Below are positions 45,505-54,657 of a stretch of DNA of 64,000 nucleotides, piece by piece. Position numbers and translations under genes: made by a program. Under the pieces are notes generated by a model, which made no database searches, had not been told where the DNA came from, and worked only from the letters and a program-made list of their open reading frames with translations. The stretch is from Streptomyces exfoliatus (GTDB lineage: Bacteria > Actinomycetota > Actinomycetes > Streptomycetales > Streptomycetaceae): assembly GCF_000725545.1 (NCBI RefSeq), contig NZ_JNZP01000001.1, positions 1 to 64,000 on the forward strand. The letters run 5' to 3'. Each line of letters starts with the position of its first letter. Within the stretch, counting starts at the first letter, position 1.

Positions 45505-46686
45505 CTAGGACTGCGTATCTCCGTCGGCCAAGCGTCCGAGGATGAGCGCGATCCGCAGCGTGAACGCGGAGCGTACGTCGGAGGGTGACCAACCGGTGAC
45601 GTCGGTCACACGTCGAAGCCGGTATCGCACGGTGTTCGGGTGGACGAAGAGCATCCGGGCCGCGCCTTCCAGGCTGCTGGCCTGCTCCAGGTAGACACTG
45701 AGCGTTTCCAGGAGCGCCGAGCCCGCTTCCTCCAGCGGTCTGTAGATCTCCTCCACCAGCTGTTCGCGCGCCGAAGGGTCCGACGCGATGGCGCGCTCCG
45801 GCAGGAGATCGTCCGCGAGGACGGGGCGCGGGGCGTCCTGCCAGGCCGTGCACGCCTTGAGGCCGGCCGCCGCCGCCTGCGCGGAACGGGTCGCGGCGAG
45901 CAGGTCGGGGACGACGGGGCCGGCGACGACGGGACCGGCCGCGTACGGGCCGATCAGGGCCTTCGCGACGGCGAGCGGGTTGTCGTTGCCGCCCGCGATG
46001 ACGACGAGACGGTCGCCGAGCACGCCGGTGAGGACCTGGAGCTTGGCGTGCCGGGCGGCCCGGCGGATCGCCTCCACCGTCAGCTCGCTGTCCCCGTCGG
46101 GGGCGGTGCCGAGGATCACGCACACATGGTCGGGGGAGTTCCAGCCGAGGGCCGCCGCGCGGGAGACGGCGCCCTCGTCGGCCTCGCCGGAGAGGACCGC
46201 GTTCACCACGAGGGATTCGAGGCGCGCGTCCCAGGCGCCCCGGGCCTCGGCGGCCTGCGCGTACACCTGGGCCGTCGCGAAGGCGATCTCCCGGGCGTAG
46301 ACGAGCAGCGCCTCACGGAGGACCGACTCGTCGCCGGGAGCGGCGACCTCCTCGATCGCCGACTCCATGACCTCGATCGTCGTACGGACCATCTCGACGG
46401 TCTGGCGCAGGGTGATCGCCCGGGTCAGCTCGCGGGGCGCCGTGCCGAAGACGTCCGTCGAGATCGCCTGCGGGGTCTCGGGGTGCCGGAACCACTCGGT
46501 GAACGCGGCGATTCCGGCCTGGGCGACCAGACCGATCCACGACCGGTTCTCGGGCGGCATCGCCCGGTACCACGGAAGCGTCTCGTCCATGCGGGCGATG
46601 GCACCGGCGGCGAGCCGCCCGGCGGACTGTTCGAGGCGCTTCAGGGTCGCGGTGTGCGGGTGAGGGCGGTTCGTGGGTTCTGGCAC
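45505..46686 (-). CDS. fasR: PucR-family fatty-acid synthesis activator FasR
   Basis: 393 aa. The N-terminus RLEQSAGRLAAGAIARMDETLPWYRAMPPENRSWIGLVAQAGI and the middle GGDEF-like CdaR region (HVCVILGTAPDG) lead to a C-terminal HTH_30: LETLSVYLEQASSLEGAARMLFVHPNTVRYRLRRVTDVTGWSPSD. Its position immediately upstream of fabD matches S. coelicolor SCO2386 FasR, which activates fabDHPF. An N-terminal ligand function is not established here. It is probably transcribed separately or with readthrough into fabD. Confidence 0.93.
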   Translation of the reverse strand: MPEPTNRPHPHTATLKRLEQSAGRLAAGAIARMDETLPWYRAMPPENRSWIGLVAQAGIAAFTEWFRHPETPQAISTDVFGTAPRELTRAITLRQTVEMVRTTIEVMESAIEEVAAPGDESVLREALLVYAREIAFATAQVYAQAAEARGAWDARLESLVVNAVLSGEADEGAVSRAAALGWNSPDHVCVILGTAPDGDSELTVEAIRRAARHAKLQVLTGVLGDRLVVIAGGNDNPLAVAKALIGPYAAGPVVAGPVVPDLLAATRSAQAAAAGLKACTAWQDAPRPVLADDLLPERAIASDPSAREQLVEEIYRPLEEAGSALLETLSVYLEQASSLEGAARMLFVHPNTVRYRLRRVTDVTGWSPSDVRSAFTLRIALILGRLADGDTQS

Positions 46687-46810
46687 GGGGACAAGACTGC
46701 CTTATCGGGACGGCGGCATGCGGGGTCGGGGCGGCTTCGCCTCCGGAGGCGGCCCTGCCGACAAGGACGTGCGCACCACCGATGGGCACGCGCGCACTAC
46801 CGTGGGCCGC

Positions 46811-47467
46811 GTGATACGCATCCAGCGCGCCGCCGAGCGGTACCCGGGGGGCGACCCGGCGGCCGGGATCGAGACCCGGCACGCCCTGTCGTTCGGGCCG
46901 CACTACGACCCCGACAACCTCCGCTTCGGCGCGCTCCTCGCCTGCAACGAGGAGCGGCTCGCGCCCGGCGCGGGCTTCGACGAGCATCCGCACAGCCACA
47001 CCGAGATCGTCACCTGGGTCGTCGAGGGCGAACTCACCCACCACGACACGGCCGGCCACACCACGGTCGTCCGCCCCGGCGACCTCCAGCGGCTCAGCTC
47101 GGCGGGAGGCGTCCGGCACGTCGAGCGCAACGACGCAGCCGTCCCCCTGGTCTTCGTGCAGATGTGGCTGGCACCGCTGTCGCCGGGCGGGGAGCCGTCG
47201 TACGAGGTGGTGAGGAACCTCGACGGCCCGTACGACCTCCCGGAGGCGGGCGCGACGCTCCACACCCACCGCCTGCCGGCGGGCACCAGGGTCCCCGTAC
47301 CGGAGGCGGGGCACGTCTACGTCCACGTGGTGCGCGGTTCGGTGCGCCTGGACGGCGAGGACCTGGGCCCGGGCGACGCGGCCCGGCTCACCGGGCCGAA
47401 GGGCCAGGAGCTGCTGGCCACCTCCGACGCCGAGGCCCTGCTGTGGGAGATGCGCGCCGCCCTGTAG
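46811..47467 (+). CDS. Pirin-family bicupin protein
   Basis: 218 aa from GTG 46811 (VIRIQRAAERYPGGD); the open frame extends upstream without homology. The metal-binding cupin is in GAGFDEHPHSHTEIVTWVVEGELTHHD, with His residues and Glu in the pirin arrangement, and VRPGDLQRLSSAGGVRHVERN follows. Pirins are iron-binding proteins with quercetinase or redox-sensing roles. There is no RBS; TACCGT at 46798-46803 lies 7 nt before the GTG, so the mRNA may be leaderless. It is divergent from fasR. Confidence 0.9.
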   Translation: MIRIQRAAERYPGGDPAAGIETRHALSFGPHYDPDNLRFGALLACNEERLAPGAGFDEHPHSHTEIVTWVVEGELTHHDTAGHTTVVRPGDLQRLSSAGGVRHVERNDAAVPLVFVQMWLAPLSPGGEPSYEVVRNLDGPYDLPEAGATLHTHRLPAGTRVPVPEAGHVYVHVVRGSVRLDGEDLGPGDAARLTGPKGQELLATSDAEALLWEMRAAL

Positions 47468-47484
47468 GCCCCCGGGTGCCCACC

Positions 47485-48657
47485 TCAGCGCACCGCGCTC
47501 TTCGCCTTCCACTGCTCCCAGCTCAGGTTCCACGCCCCGTAGCCGTTGCCCTCCGCGACCGTGCCCTTGGTGTCCTTGCCCGTGATCTCGAACGGGTCGC
47601 CGACATTCACGGCCGAGTAGAAGGCGGCGGCGTTCTCGTCGCTCATCCCGATGCACCCCGAACTCCGGTTCGCCCGGCCGAAGTGCGCCGCGTTCCACGG
47701 GGCCGCGTGCGCGTACATGCCCGACCAGGTCAGCCGCATCGAGTAGTCGACCATCTTGTCGTAGGCGTCCCCGAGCCCGACCGTCTCCGAGTTCATGTTG
47801 ATCGTGCCCTCCTTCGCCATCAGCACGGCCGTGCCCCGCCAGGACCGCTTGTCCCCGCCCGGGGTGCCGCCGGAGACCGGGATCGTGCGGACGGTCCTGC
47901 CGTCCCGGTTCAGGGTCAGCTTCCGGCGGTCCAGGTCGACCTTGACGACCTGCGCGGCGCCGACCGTGAAGCCGGTGCGGTAGTCCCGTACGAACCAGCC
48001 GCCGCCCGAGTCCGTGCCGTTCAGGTCCGCTTCGAGGGTGACCTTCGTGCCGGGCTTCCAGTACTCCCTGGGCCGCCAGTCCGCCCTGTCGCGGCCCGAG
48101 TAGTCCTTGACCCAGCCCCAGGAGCCCTCGGTGGCGTTCGACGTGGTCACCTTCAACTGCCGCTCCACGTCCGCCTTCCGCGTCACCGGCAGGTCGAAGA
48201 CGATCGAGAGGGGATGGGCGATGCCGACGGTGGTGTTCTTGCCGGGGGCCAGCGTCAGCTTGTTGACCTGAGCGGCCTCGGGGGTGGTGAAGGAGGACCG
48301 GTACGTCGCCGCCTCCCTGCCGTCGGCCGTACGGGACGTCACCTCCACCGTGTACGAGGAGCCCGGCGCCGCCTTGCGGTCCGACGTCCAGCGCGCCCCG
48401 CCCGTCCCCGTACGGCCGGTGAGGGCCCCGCCGTCCGCGTCGACGACCTTCACCCCGGCGATCGTGCCGCCCGTGACGGTCACGGTCACCGGCCGGCCGG
48501 CCGCCGGGTCCACGACGGTCACCTTCGCCGGCGGGGCCTTCGACGCGGGGGCCTCGGACCCCGCCGGGCCGTTCGCCGCCTGCGCCGTGCAGGCGGTGAG
48601 GGAGACGGTCAGAGCGACCGCCGCGAGAACGGGACGGGGTGTGCGTATGAGCAGCAC
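47485..48657 (-). CDS. L,D-transpeptidase (YkuD) lipoprotein with Ig-like domains
   Basis: 390 aa. The lipobox LTAC gives lipidated Cys23. Two Ig-like (BIg-type) domains at ~45-230 (AKVTVVDPAAGRPVTVTVTGG; PLSIVFDLPVTRKADVERQLKV) precede the catalytic YkuD domain (~235-365). Its active-site motif is GMYAHAAPWNAAHFGRANRSSGCIGM, i.e. HxxH-x-SxGC with the nucleophilic Cys. Such enzymes make 3-3 cross-links in peptidoglycan and resist most beta-lactams. The nearby femX-murJ operon handles lipid II, so wall assembly is concentrated here. Confidence 0.94.
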   Translation of the reverse strand: MLLIRTPRPVLAAVALTVSLTACTAQAANGPAGSEAPASKAPPAKVTVVDPAAGRPVTVTVTGGTIAGVKVVDADGGALTGRTGTGGARWTSDRKAAPGSSYTVEVTSRTADGREAATYRSSFTTPEAAQVNKLTLAPGKNTTVGIAHPLSIVFDLPVTRKADVERQLKVTTSNATEGSWGWVKDYSGRDRADWRPREYWKPGTKVTLEADLNGTDSGGGWFVRDYRTGFTVGAAQVVKVDLDRRKLTLNRDGRTVRTIPVSGGTPGGDKRSWRGTAVLMAKEGTINMNSETVGLGDAYDKMVDYSMRLTWSGMYAHAAPWNAAHFGRANRSSGCIGMSDENAAAFYSAVNVGDPFEITGKDTKGTVAEGNGYGAWNLSWEQWKAKSAVR

Positions 48658-48867
48658 GGAAGACCTCCGCGGTGGTGAGGGATCGAGGTGGGATGTTCTG
48701 GACTGTAAGTCGCCCCCCGGTGCCCGGAAGCCGCCCGCGGCCCATGTGACGAGGGCTGCGGCACAACGGTCATCGTCCGGTCACAAACACCGCGCGCACC
48801 CGTCGAATTCGGCTGTGAGCCTGCTGTGCGCCCCACCACCGAGGGGCGGAACAAGGAGGCTCCCGTT

Positions 48868-50055
48868 GTGTCAGCACTGCTCGTGACGGCCGCACCCACC
48901 GACCGCCGCGCCCCCGTGGGACCGGTCAGGCTCGGCCCCGTGACCCCCGAGGTCTACCGCGCCTTCCTGGCGTCCCGCACCGGCGCGGACGGGCCCAGCT
49001 TCCTCCAAGTCCCCTCCTGGGCCCAGGTGAAGGACGGCTGGAGCCACCAACTGGTCGGCTGGGGGCCGGAGTCCGGTGAGCTGACCGGCGTCGCCCTCGT
49101 CCTCCTGCGGCCCTTCCCCGGCACCCGCAAGTACTTCGCCTACCTGCCCGAAGGGCCCGTCGCCGACTGGGCCGACCCCGACGTCGACGGCTGGCTCTCC
49201 CCGCTCCTCGGCCATCTGCGCGCCTCCGGCGCCTTCGCCGTGCGCATCGGCCCCGGCCCCGCCCACCGGCGGTGGAGCGCCGCCACCGTCAAGGCCGGCA
49301 CCGGACCGGGCCGCCGGCTCGCCGACGTACTCGCCGACGAGGTCGACCCGCTCGGCACCGTCGTCGCCGAACGCCTGCGGGCCCGCGGCTGGCGGCGCTG
49401 CGGCGGAGAGTCCGAGGACGGCGCCGACGCCCAGCCCCGGCACGTCTTCCAGGTCCCGCTCACCGGACGCACCCCCGACGACCTGTGGAGCGGCCTCAAC
49501 CAGGAATGGCGGCGCAACGTCCGCAAGGCCCGCAAGTCCGGCGTCGAGATCACCCTCGGGTCCGCTGCCGACCTTCCCGAGTTCTACCGGCTGCTCCGCG
49601 TCACCGAGGAGCGCGACGGCTTCCGGCTCGGCCGCTCCCTCGCGTACTACGAGCGCCAGTACGCCGTCCTCAACGCCGAACACCCCGGCCGCATGAAGCT
49701 CTACCTCGCCCGCCACGAGGGCGAGATCCTCGCCGCCCACACCATGGTCACCGTCGGCGGACGCGTCTGGTACCAGACCGGCGCCTCCGCCGACCACCGG
49801 CGCGAGGTCCGCCCCTCCAACGCCCTCCAGTGGCGCATGCTGCTCGACGCCCACGCGCTCGGCGCCGCCGTCTACGACCTGCGCGGGGTACCCTCCACCC
49901 TCGATCCGGGCGACCGCGCCCACGGGCTCCTGCGCTGGAAGCTCGGCACGGGCGGACAGGTCGTCGAGACGCTGGGGGAGTGGGAGACACCGATGCAGGG
50001 CACGACCAACCACGCGCTGTACCGGGCCTTCACGGCCTACATGGCCCGCCGATGA
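48868..50055 (+). CDS. femX: FemX-like lipid II branching aminoacyltransferase (FemABX family)
   Basis: 395 aa from GTG 48868 with AAGGAGG 8 nt upstream; ATG 48826 is in frame but lacks an RBS. Two GNAT-like subdomains: SFLQVPSWAQVKDGWSHQLVGW with KYFAYLPEGPVADW, and TPDDLWSGLNQEWRRNVRKARKSGVEI with YYERQYAVLNAEHPGRMKLYLARHEGEILAAHTMV. The C-terminal GVPSTLDPGDRAHGLLRWKLGTGGQVVE is conserved in Fem proteins. It adds Gly or Ala from aminoacyl-tRNA to lipid II at L,L-DAP. The stop overlaps the murJ ATG (ATGA), so branching and flipping are co-translated. Confidence 0.92.
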   Translation: MSALLVTAAPTDRRAPVGPVRLGPVTPEVYRAFLASRTGADGPSFLQVPSWAQVKDGWSHQLVGWGPESGELTGVALVLLRPFPGTRKYFAYLPEGPVADWADPDVDGWLSPLLGHLRASGAFAVRIGPGPAHRRWSAATVKAGTGPGRRLADVLADEVDPLGTVVAERLRARGWRRCGGESEDGADAQPRHVFQVPLTGRTPDDLWSGLNQEWRRNVRKARKSGVEITLGSAADLPEFYRLLRVTEERDGFRLGRSLAYYERQYAVLNAEHPGRMKLYLARHEGEILAAHTMVTVGGRVWYQTGASADHRREVRPSNALQWRMLLDAHALGAAVYDLRGVPSTLDPGDRAHGLLRWKLGTGGQVVETLGEWETPMQGTTNHALYRAFTAYMARR

Positions 50056-51698
50056 CGAGCGCCGCCGCCACGCTCACCGCCGACCGCCCCGAGAAGCCGA
50101 AGGCCGCGCCGTCCGCACTCCGCAGCGGCGCCCTGATGGCCGCCGGGTCGCTCGTCTCCCGCGCCACCGGCTTCGTCCGGGCCGCCGTCGTCGCCGCCGC
50201 GCTCGGCGCGGGCTACGTCGCCGACGGCTACGCGGTCGGCAACTCCGTCCCCACCATCGTCTACATGCTGCTCCTCGGCGGCGCCCTCAACGCCGTCTTC
50301 GTCCCCGAACTCGTCAAGGCCGCCAAGGAGCACGAGGACGGCGGCGTCGCCTACACCGACCGGCTCCTCACCCTCTGCGTGCTCGCCCTCACCGTCCTCA
50401 CGGCGGCCGCGGTCCTCGCCGCGCCCCTCATCGTCGACCTGTACACCGACTACACGGGCGAGCGGCGCGAGATGACCGTGGCCTTCGCGCGCGCCTGCCT
50501 CCCGCAGATCCTCTTCCTCGGGCTCTTCACCCTCCTCGGCCAGGTCCTCAACGCCCGCGGCCGGTTCGGCGCCATGATGTGGACCCCCGTCCTGAACAAC
50601 GTCGTCGTCGTCGCCGTCTTCGGCCTCTTCCTCGTCGTCAGCGACGGCGGCACCCTCACCCCCGGCGAGACCGCCCTGCTCGGCTGGGGCACCACCGGCG
50701 GCATCGCCCTCCAGGCCCTCGCGCTCCTGCCCTCGCTGCGCGCCGCCGGCTTCCGCTGGCGGCCCCGCCTCGACTGGCGCGGCAGCGGCCTCGGGGCGCC
50801 GCTGCGCTCGGCCGGCTGGCTGGTCCTGCTCGTCCTCACCAACCAGGGCGCGTACTGGGTGACCACCCTGCTCGCCACGTCGGCGGGCTCAGGACCCGGC
50901 GTCGGCGGCGGCTCGGGTCTCGCCGCGTACAACAACGCCTATCTGCTGTGGACCGTCCCGCACGGCATCATCACCGTCTCCCTCGTCACCGCGCTGCTGC
51001 CCCGGATGAGCGGCGCCGCCGCCGAGGGCGACCTCGCCGGCGTCCGGCGGGACGTCTCGTACGCGCTGCGGACCAGCTCGGCGGCGGTCGTCCCCGCCGC
51101 CTGTGCCCTCCTCGCCCTCGCCGTACCGCTGATGACGGTGGTCTTCCGGTACGGGGCGACCAGCGCCGACGACGTCCGCGCCATGTCCTGGATCCTGATG
51201 GCCTTCGCGCCCGGCCTCGTCGCCCTGTCCGGCCAGTACGTGTGCACGCGCGCCTTCTACGCCCTCCGCGACACCCGCACCCCGTTCCTGCTCAACCTGG
51301 TGATCGCCGGCCTCAACGCGGCGCTGTCCTTCGCCGCCTACCACTACCTGCCCGCCCGGTGGGCGGTCGCGGGCATGGCGGCCGGCTACTCGCTGGCCCT
51401 GTGGGCGGGCTGGGCGCTCACGGCGTACGTGCTGCGGCGCCGCCTCGGCGGGACCCCGTCCGAGGGCGGCGCGCTCCCCGGCCTGGTGCGGCTGCTGCTC
51501 GCGGCCGTGCCCGCCGCCGGATACGGGCTCCTCGTCACCGACCTCACGGGCCCCGCCGGGGCGGTGCCCGCCGGCGCCGCCGGGGCGCTGACCGTCCTCG
51601 GCGCCTTCGCCGTCCTCGCCAGGCCGCTCCGCCTCACCGAGGTCCGGACACTCCTCGCGGCGGGCTCCGGACGCCTCCGCGCGCTCCGCCGCCGGTGA
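50052..51698 (+). CDS. murJ: Lipid II flippase MurJ (MviN), MOP superfamily
   Basis: 548 aa from ATG overlapping the femX stop by 4 bp. About 14 TM segments, starting SALRSGALMAAGSLVSRATGFVRAAVVAAALG (the MviN N-terminus), then ADGYAVGNSVPTIVYMLLLGGALNAVFVPELVKA, and LPQILFLGLFTLLGQVLNARGRF. The key Arg residues of the central cavity lie in SRATGFVR. It moves lipid II across the membrane. The predicted cytosolic C-terminus is short, without the kinase-like domain of mycobacterial MviN, so a second MurJ may exist elsewhere. Confidence 0.93.
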   Translation: MTSAAATLTADRPEKPKAAPSALRSGALMAAGSLVSRATGFVRAAVVAAALGAGYVADGYAVGNSVPTIVYMLLLGGALNAVFVPELVKAAKEHEDGGVAYTDRLLTLCVLALTVLTAAAVLAAPLIVDLYTDYTGERREMTVAFARACLPQILFLGLFTLLGQVLNARGRFGAMMWTPVLNNVVVVAVFGLFLVVSDGGTLTPGETALLGWGTTGGIALQALALLPSLRAAGFRWRPRLDWRGSGLGAPLRSAGWLVLLVLTNQGAYWVTTLLATSAGSGPGVGGGSGLAAYNNAYLLWTVPHGIITVSLVTALLPRMSGAAAEGDLAGVRRDVSYALRTSSAAVVPAACALLALAVPLMTVVFRYGATSADDVRAMSWILMAFAPGLVALSGQYVCTRAFYALRDTRTPFLLNLVIAGLNAALSFAAYHYLPARWAVAGMAAGYSLALWAGWALTAYVLRRRLGGTPSEGGALPGLVRLLLAAVPAAGYGLLVTDLTGPAGAVPAGAAGALTVLGAFAVLARPLRLTEVRTLLAAGSGRLRALRRR

Positions 51699-51700
51699 CG

Positions 51701-51770
51701 GACACCCGGCCCCGCGACACCCGGCCCCGCGACACCCGCCCCCGCGACACCCGCCCCCGCGACACCCCCC
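51701..51770. repeat. 15-bp tandem repeat array between murJ and the response regulator
   Basis: Four full units (51701-51715, 51716-51730, 51731-51745, 51746-51760) of GACACCCGGCCCCGC or GACACCCGCCCCCGC and a partial fifth fill the gap after the murJ stop. No promoter boxes are evident; copy number is likely to vary between strains. Confidence 0.9.
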
Positions 51771-51795
51771 GCACCGACCTTGGGATACTCCACAG

Positions 51796-52479
51796 ATGCC
51801 CCGCGTGCTCCTCATAGAAGACGACCCCTCCGTCCGGGAGGGCGTCGAACTCGGCCTGCGCCGCCGTGGGCACGAGGTGCGGACCGCGCCCACCGGAGAG
51901 GCCGGGCTCGAAGCGCTCGCCGACTTCCGCCCGGACCTGCTGCTGCTCGACCTGATGCTGCCCGGCATGAACGGCGTCCAGGTCTGCCACCGCGTCCGCG
52001 AGAGCAGCCAGCTGCCGATCATCATGCTGACCGCCCGAGGCGACGACTTCGACGTCGTCATAGGCCTGGAGGCCGGGGCCGACGACTACATCGTCAAGCC
52101 CGCCCGTACCGAGGTCATCGAGGCCCGGATACGGGCCGTGCTCCGCCGCATCGAGGAGCCGGGCGGCAGCCGCTCCGCCGTCGAGTTCCACGGCGAACTG
52201 GCCGTCGACCGGGCCGGCCTCACCGTCGCCAAGGCGGGCGAGCGCATCGCCCTGGCCCCCTCCGAGATGAAGCTGCTCCTGCACCTCTCGGCCGCCCCCG
52301 AGCAGGTCTTCAGCCGCCAGCAGCTCCTCGAACACGTCTGGGAGCACAGCTACCACGGCGACGCCCGGCTGGTCGACGCCTGCGTCCGCCGGCTGCGGAA
52401 CAAGATCGAGGACACCCCGGGCGAACCCCGCTACATCCAGACCCTGCGGGGCTTCGGCTACCGCTTCGGACCGCTGTGA
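51796..52479 (+). CDS. OmpR/PhoB-type response regulator
   Basis: 227 aa from ATG 51796, 25 bp after the tandem repeat. Receiver domain with acidic residues VLLIEDDPS and phosphoacceptor Asp52 (LLLLDLMLPGMNG), Thr/Ala switch (IMLTARGD) and conserved Lys in DDYIVKPARTE. The winged-helix effector domain runs from ~130: LAPSEMKLLLHLSAAPEQVFSRQQLLEHVWEHSYHGDARLVDACVRRLRNKIE. KPARTEV replaces the usual KPF, a small variation. It overlaps the kinase gene by 4 bp. Confidence 0.95.
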   Translation: MPRVLLIEDDPSVREGVELGLRRRGHEVRTAPTGEAGLEALADFRPDLLLLDLMLPGMNGVQVCHRVRESSQLPIIMLTARGDDFDVVIGLEAGADDYIVKPARTEVIEARIRAVLRRIEEPGGSRSAVEFHGELAVDRAGLTVAKAGERIALAPSEMKLLLHLSAAPEQVFSRQQLLEHVWEHSYHGDARLVDACVRRLRNKIEDTPGEPRYIQTLRGFGYRFGPL

Positions 52480-53999
52480 AGGCCTGCGTAGGACCCGAAC
52501 CGGACGCCGACCGGCACGAGGCGGAAGGAGCGGACCGCGCGTCGCGGCGCAGGGCCCGCGGCCCGCGCCTGCGCCCGCACCCCTTCGGACTCCGCACCCG
52601 GCTCGTCCTCGCCTTCCTGCTCGTCGCCGCCGTCGGCTGCGGCACCACCGCCGCCCTCACCTACCGGGCCGCCCGCAACGCCATCCTGGAACAGGCACAG
52701 GACACCGCCGTGTCCGCCTTCCGCGAGCAGGTCGAGGCCCTCAGCACCGATCTGCCCGTCGTGCAGGACAGCCTGCGGGACTCCCTCATGCGGATCGCCC
52801 GCCAGGGCAAGCCCCACCCGTGGCGCGTCTACGCCGAGTACGGCACCGTGCGCGTCTCCTCCACCGACCGGCCCACCTCCTCCGTCATCACCCCGGAGCT
52901 ACGGGCCCGCGCCGCCGACGAGACCCTCCAGCACGGCAGCTTCCAGCGGGTGGTGAAGGGCGGCACCCCGTACCTCACCATCGCCGTCCCCGCCGTCTTC
53001 CACGCCCGCTCGGCCGACGGGCCGCCCCAGCGCACCGGCCTCGTGTTCTACGCCGTGATGGACCTCCGCGCGGAGGAGGCCAACGTGGAGGCCATGGTCA
53101 TGGCCGCCCGCGACGGAGCCCTCCCCGCCCTCGCCGTCGCCCTCGTCCCCGCGCTGATCGCCGCACGCGGTGTGCTCCGGCCCGTACGGGAGCTGCGCCG
53201 GGCGGCCCACAGCATGGGGCGTGGCCGGCTCGACACCCGTATCCACGCCAAGGGGAGCGACGAACTCTCCGACCTCGCCCGGACGTTCAACGAGTCGGCC
53301 GCCGAGCTGGAACGTTCCGTCGCGGAACTCCGCAACGCAGAGGCCCGCGCCCGCCGCTTCGCCTCCGACGTCTCGCACGAACTGCGCACCCCGCTCGCCG
53401 GGATGCTCGCCGTCACCGAGGTCCTCGACGAGGACGCCGACGGCCTCGACAGCGACACCGCCCGCGCCGTCCGCCTGATCAGCGCCGAGACCGGCAAGCT
53501 CGCCGTGCTCGTCGAGGACCTCATGGAGATCTCCCGCTTCGACGCGCGCGCCGCCGAACTGCACACGGACGAGGTCGACGCCGCCGACTGCGTCCGCAAG
53601 ACCCTCCAGCACCGGCGCTGGACCGACCCGGCCCAGGTCGTCCCGTACCTCACCGAGGGGATCAGGGCCCGGCTCGACCCGCGCCGCTTCGACGTCGTCG
53701 TCGCCAACCTCGTCGGCAACGCCCTGCGGCACGGCGGCGCGCCGGTGACGGTCCGGCTGTACGCGGAAGGGGACAGCCTCGTGACGGAGGTCGCCGACCG
53801 GGGCCCGGGCATCCACCCGGACGTCCTGCCGCACGTCTTCGACCGCTTCTTCAAGGCGGACCAGGCCCGCACCCGCTCGGCGGGCAGCGGCCTCGGCCTC
53901 GCGATCACCCTGGAGAACGTCCGGCTGCACGGAGGCACCGTCACGGCCGCCAACGACCCCGTGGGCGGGGCCGTCTTCACCGTACGGATGCCGTTGTGA
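52476..53999 (+). CDS. Membrane sensor histidine kinase
   Basis: 507 aa from GTG overlapping the regulator stop. A basic N-terminus (~35 aa), TM1 (TRLVLAFLLVAAVGCGTTAALTY), an extracytoplasmic sensor of about 150 residues, TM2 (ALPALAVALVPALIAARGVL), HAMP, then HisKA with His301 (FASDVSHELRTPLAGM). The HATPase is complete: N box VVANLVGNALRHGG, G1 DRGPGI, F box FDRFFKADQ, G2 GSGLGLAI. It is the cognate kinase of the upstream regulator. The downstream lipoprotein overlaps by 4 bp and probably modulates it. Confidence 0.95.
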   Translation: MKACVGPEPDADRHEAEGADRASRRRARGPRLRPHPFGLRTRLVLAFLLVAAVGCGTTAALTYRAARNAILEQAQDTAVSAFREQVEALSTDLPVVQDSLRDSLMRIARQGKPHPWRVYAEYGTVRVSSTDRPTSSVITPELRARAADETLQHGSFQRVVKGGTPYLTIAVPAVFHARSADGPPQRTGLVFYAVMDLRAEEANVEAMVMAARDGALPALAVALVPALIAARGVLRPVRELRRAAHSMGRGRLDTRIHAKGSDELSDLARTFNESAAELERSVAELRNAEARARRFASDVSHELRTPLAGMLAVTEVLDEDADGLDSDTARAVRLISAETGKLAVLVEDLMEISRFDARAAELHTDEVDAADCVRKTLQHRRWTDPAQVVPYLTEGIRARLDPRRFDVVVANLVGNALRHGGAPVTVRLYAEGDSLVTEVADRGPGIHPDVLPHVFDRFFKADQARTRSAGSGLGLAITLENVRLHGGTVTAANDPVGGAVFTVRMPL

Positions 54000-54625
54000 A
54001 CCGCCGGACGGCCCCGGCGGCCGTGTCCGCCGCCCTGCTGGTCGCGCTCGCCGGCTGCGGCATCCAGGAGACCGACGTCGTCGAGGCGGGCGGGGCCGCG
54101 ACCGTCGTCGTCGCGCCGATACCCGAGAGCCGGATCGTGCTCTACTTCCTCGGCCCCGACGGCCGGTCGATGCCGGTGGTCCGCGACGTCGGCCCCTCCT
54201 ACCCCGATCCGTCGTCCCCGACCGACGGTTCGGGGGACGACCGCACCCCCTACGACGGATTCGGCCCGGGATACGAGATATCCGTGGACGACCTGCGCGG
54301 CTCGGACGCCACGGACAAGATCCTCGCCGCGCTCCTCGCGGGCCCCAGGGAGAACGAGACCGCGGCGGGCATCACCACCGCCCTGCCGTCGAGCAGGATC
54401 CGGGGGGCGGAACCGGTACCGCGCGTCACCGAGATCCCTGCCAAGACCGACGCGGCACGTCCGCTGGTCCGGCTCAGGGCGCCCTTCCCCGTCAACGAAC
54501 TGCCCGAGGCGGCGGTCCGTCAGCTGGTGTGCACGACGGCCTACGCGAAGCACCCGGCCGGCCGTGTCGACGTGTCGGTCGGCGGCCCCGACGGCCTGCT
54601 GCCGACAGCGCGCTGCGACGACTAG
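53996..54625 (+). CDS. Lipoprotein with GerMN-like domain, third gene of the two-component operon
   Basis: 209 aa from GTG overlapping the kinase stop. Lipobox LAGC gives Cys21. IVLYFLGPDGRSMPVVRDV and TDKILAALLAGPRENETAAGITTALPSS match the two halves of GerMN domains (short strand with Phe, then LLxGPxxxExxxGLxTALP). Actinobacterial LpqB, a GerMN lipoprotein, is encoded directly after MtrAB and affects that kinase. The order and overlaps here mimic that arrangement, so a role as sensor accessory is inferred. The final YAKHPAGRVDVSVGG region is not recognised. Confidence 0.85.
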   Translation: MNRRTAPAAVSAALLVALAGCGIQETDVVEAGGAATVVVAPIPESRIVLYFLGPDGRSMPVVRDVGPSYPDPSSPTDGSGDDRTPYDGFGPGYEISVDDLRGSDATDKILAALLAGPRENETAAGITTALPSSRIRGAEPVPRVTEIPAKTDAARPLVRLRAPFPVNELPEAAVRQLVCTTAYAKHPAGRVDVSVGGPDGLLPTARCDD

Positions 54626-54657
54626 GGTCTTTCGTTTGGATCAGGCCGGATCAGGCC
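54624..54657. repeat. Remnant end of the dispersed inverted-repeat family
   Basis: AGGGTCTTTCGTTTGGATCA followed by GGCCGGATCAGGCC resembles the end of the element at 63946-63992 read in reverse. It starts within the lipoprotein stop codon and covers the serine hydrolase stop at 54651-54653, so both genes end in repeat DNA. Confidence 0.55.

Noticed and set aside
51701..51770. CRISPR-like array
   Set aside because: The units are contiguous 15-mers with no spacers, and no cas genes are present.
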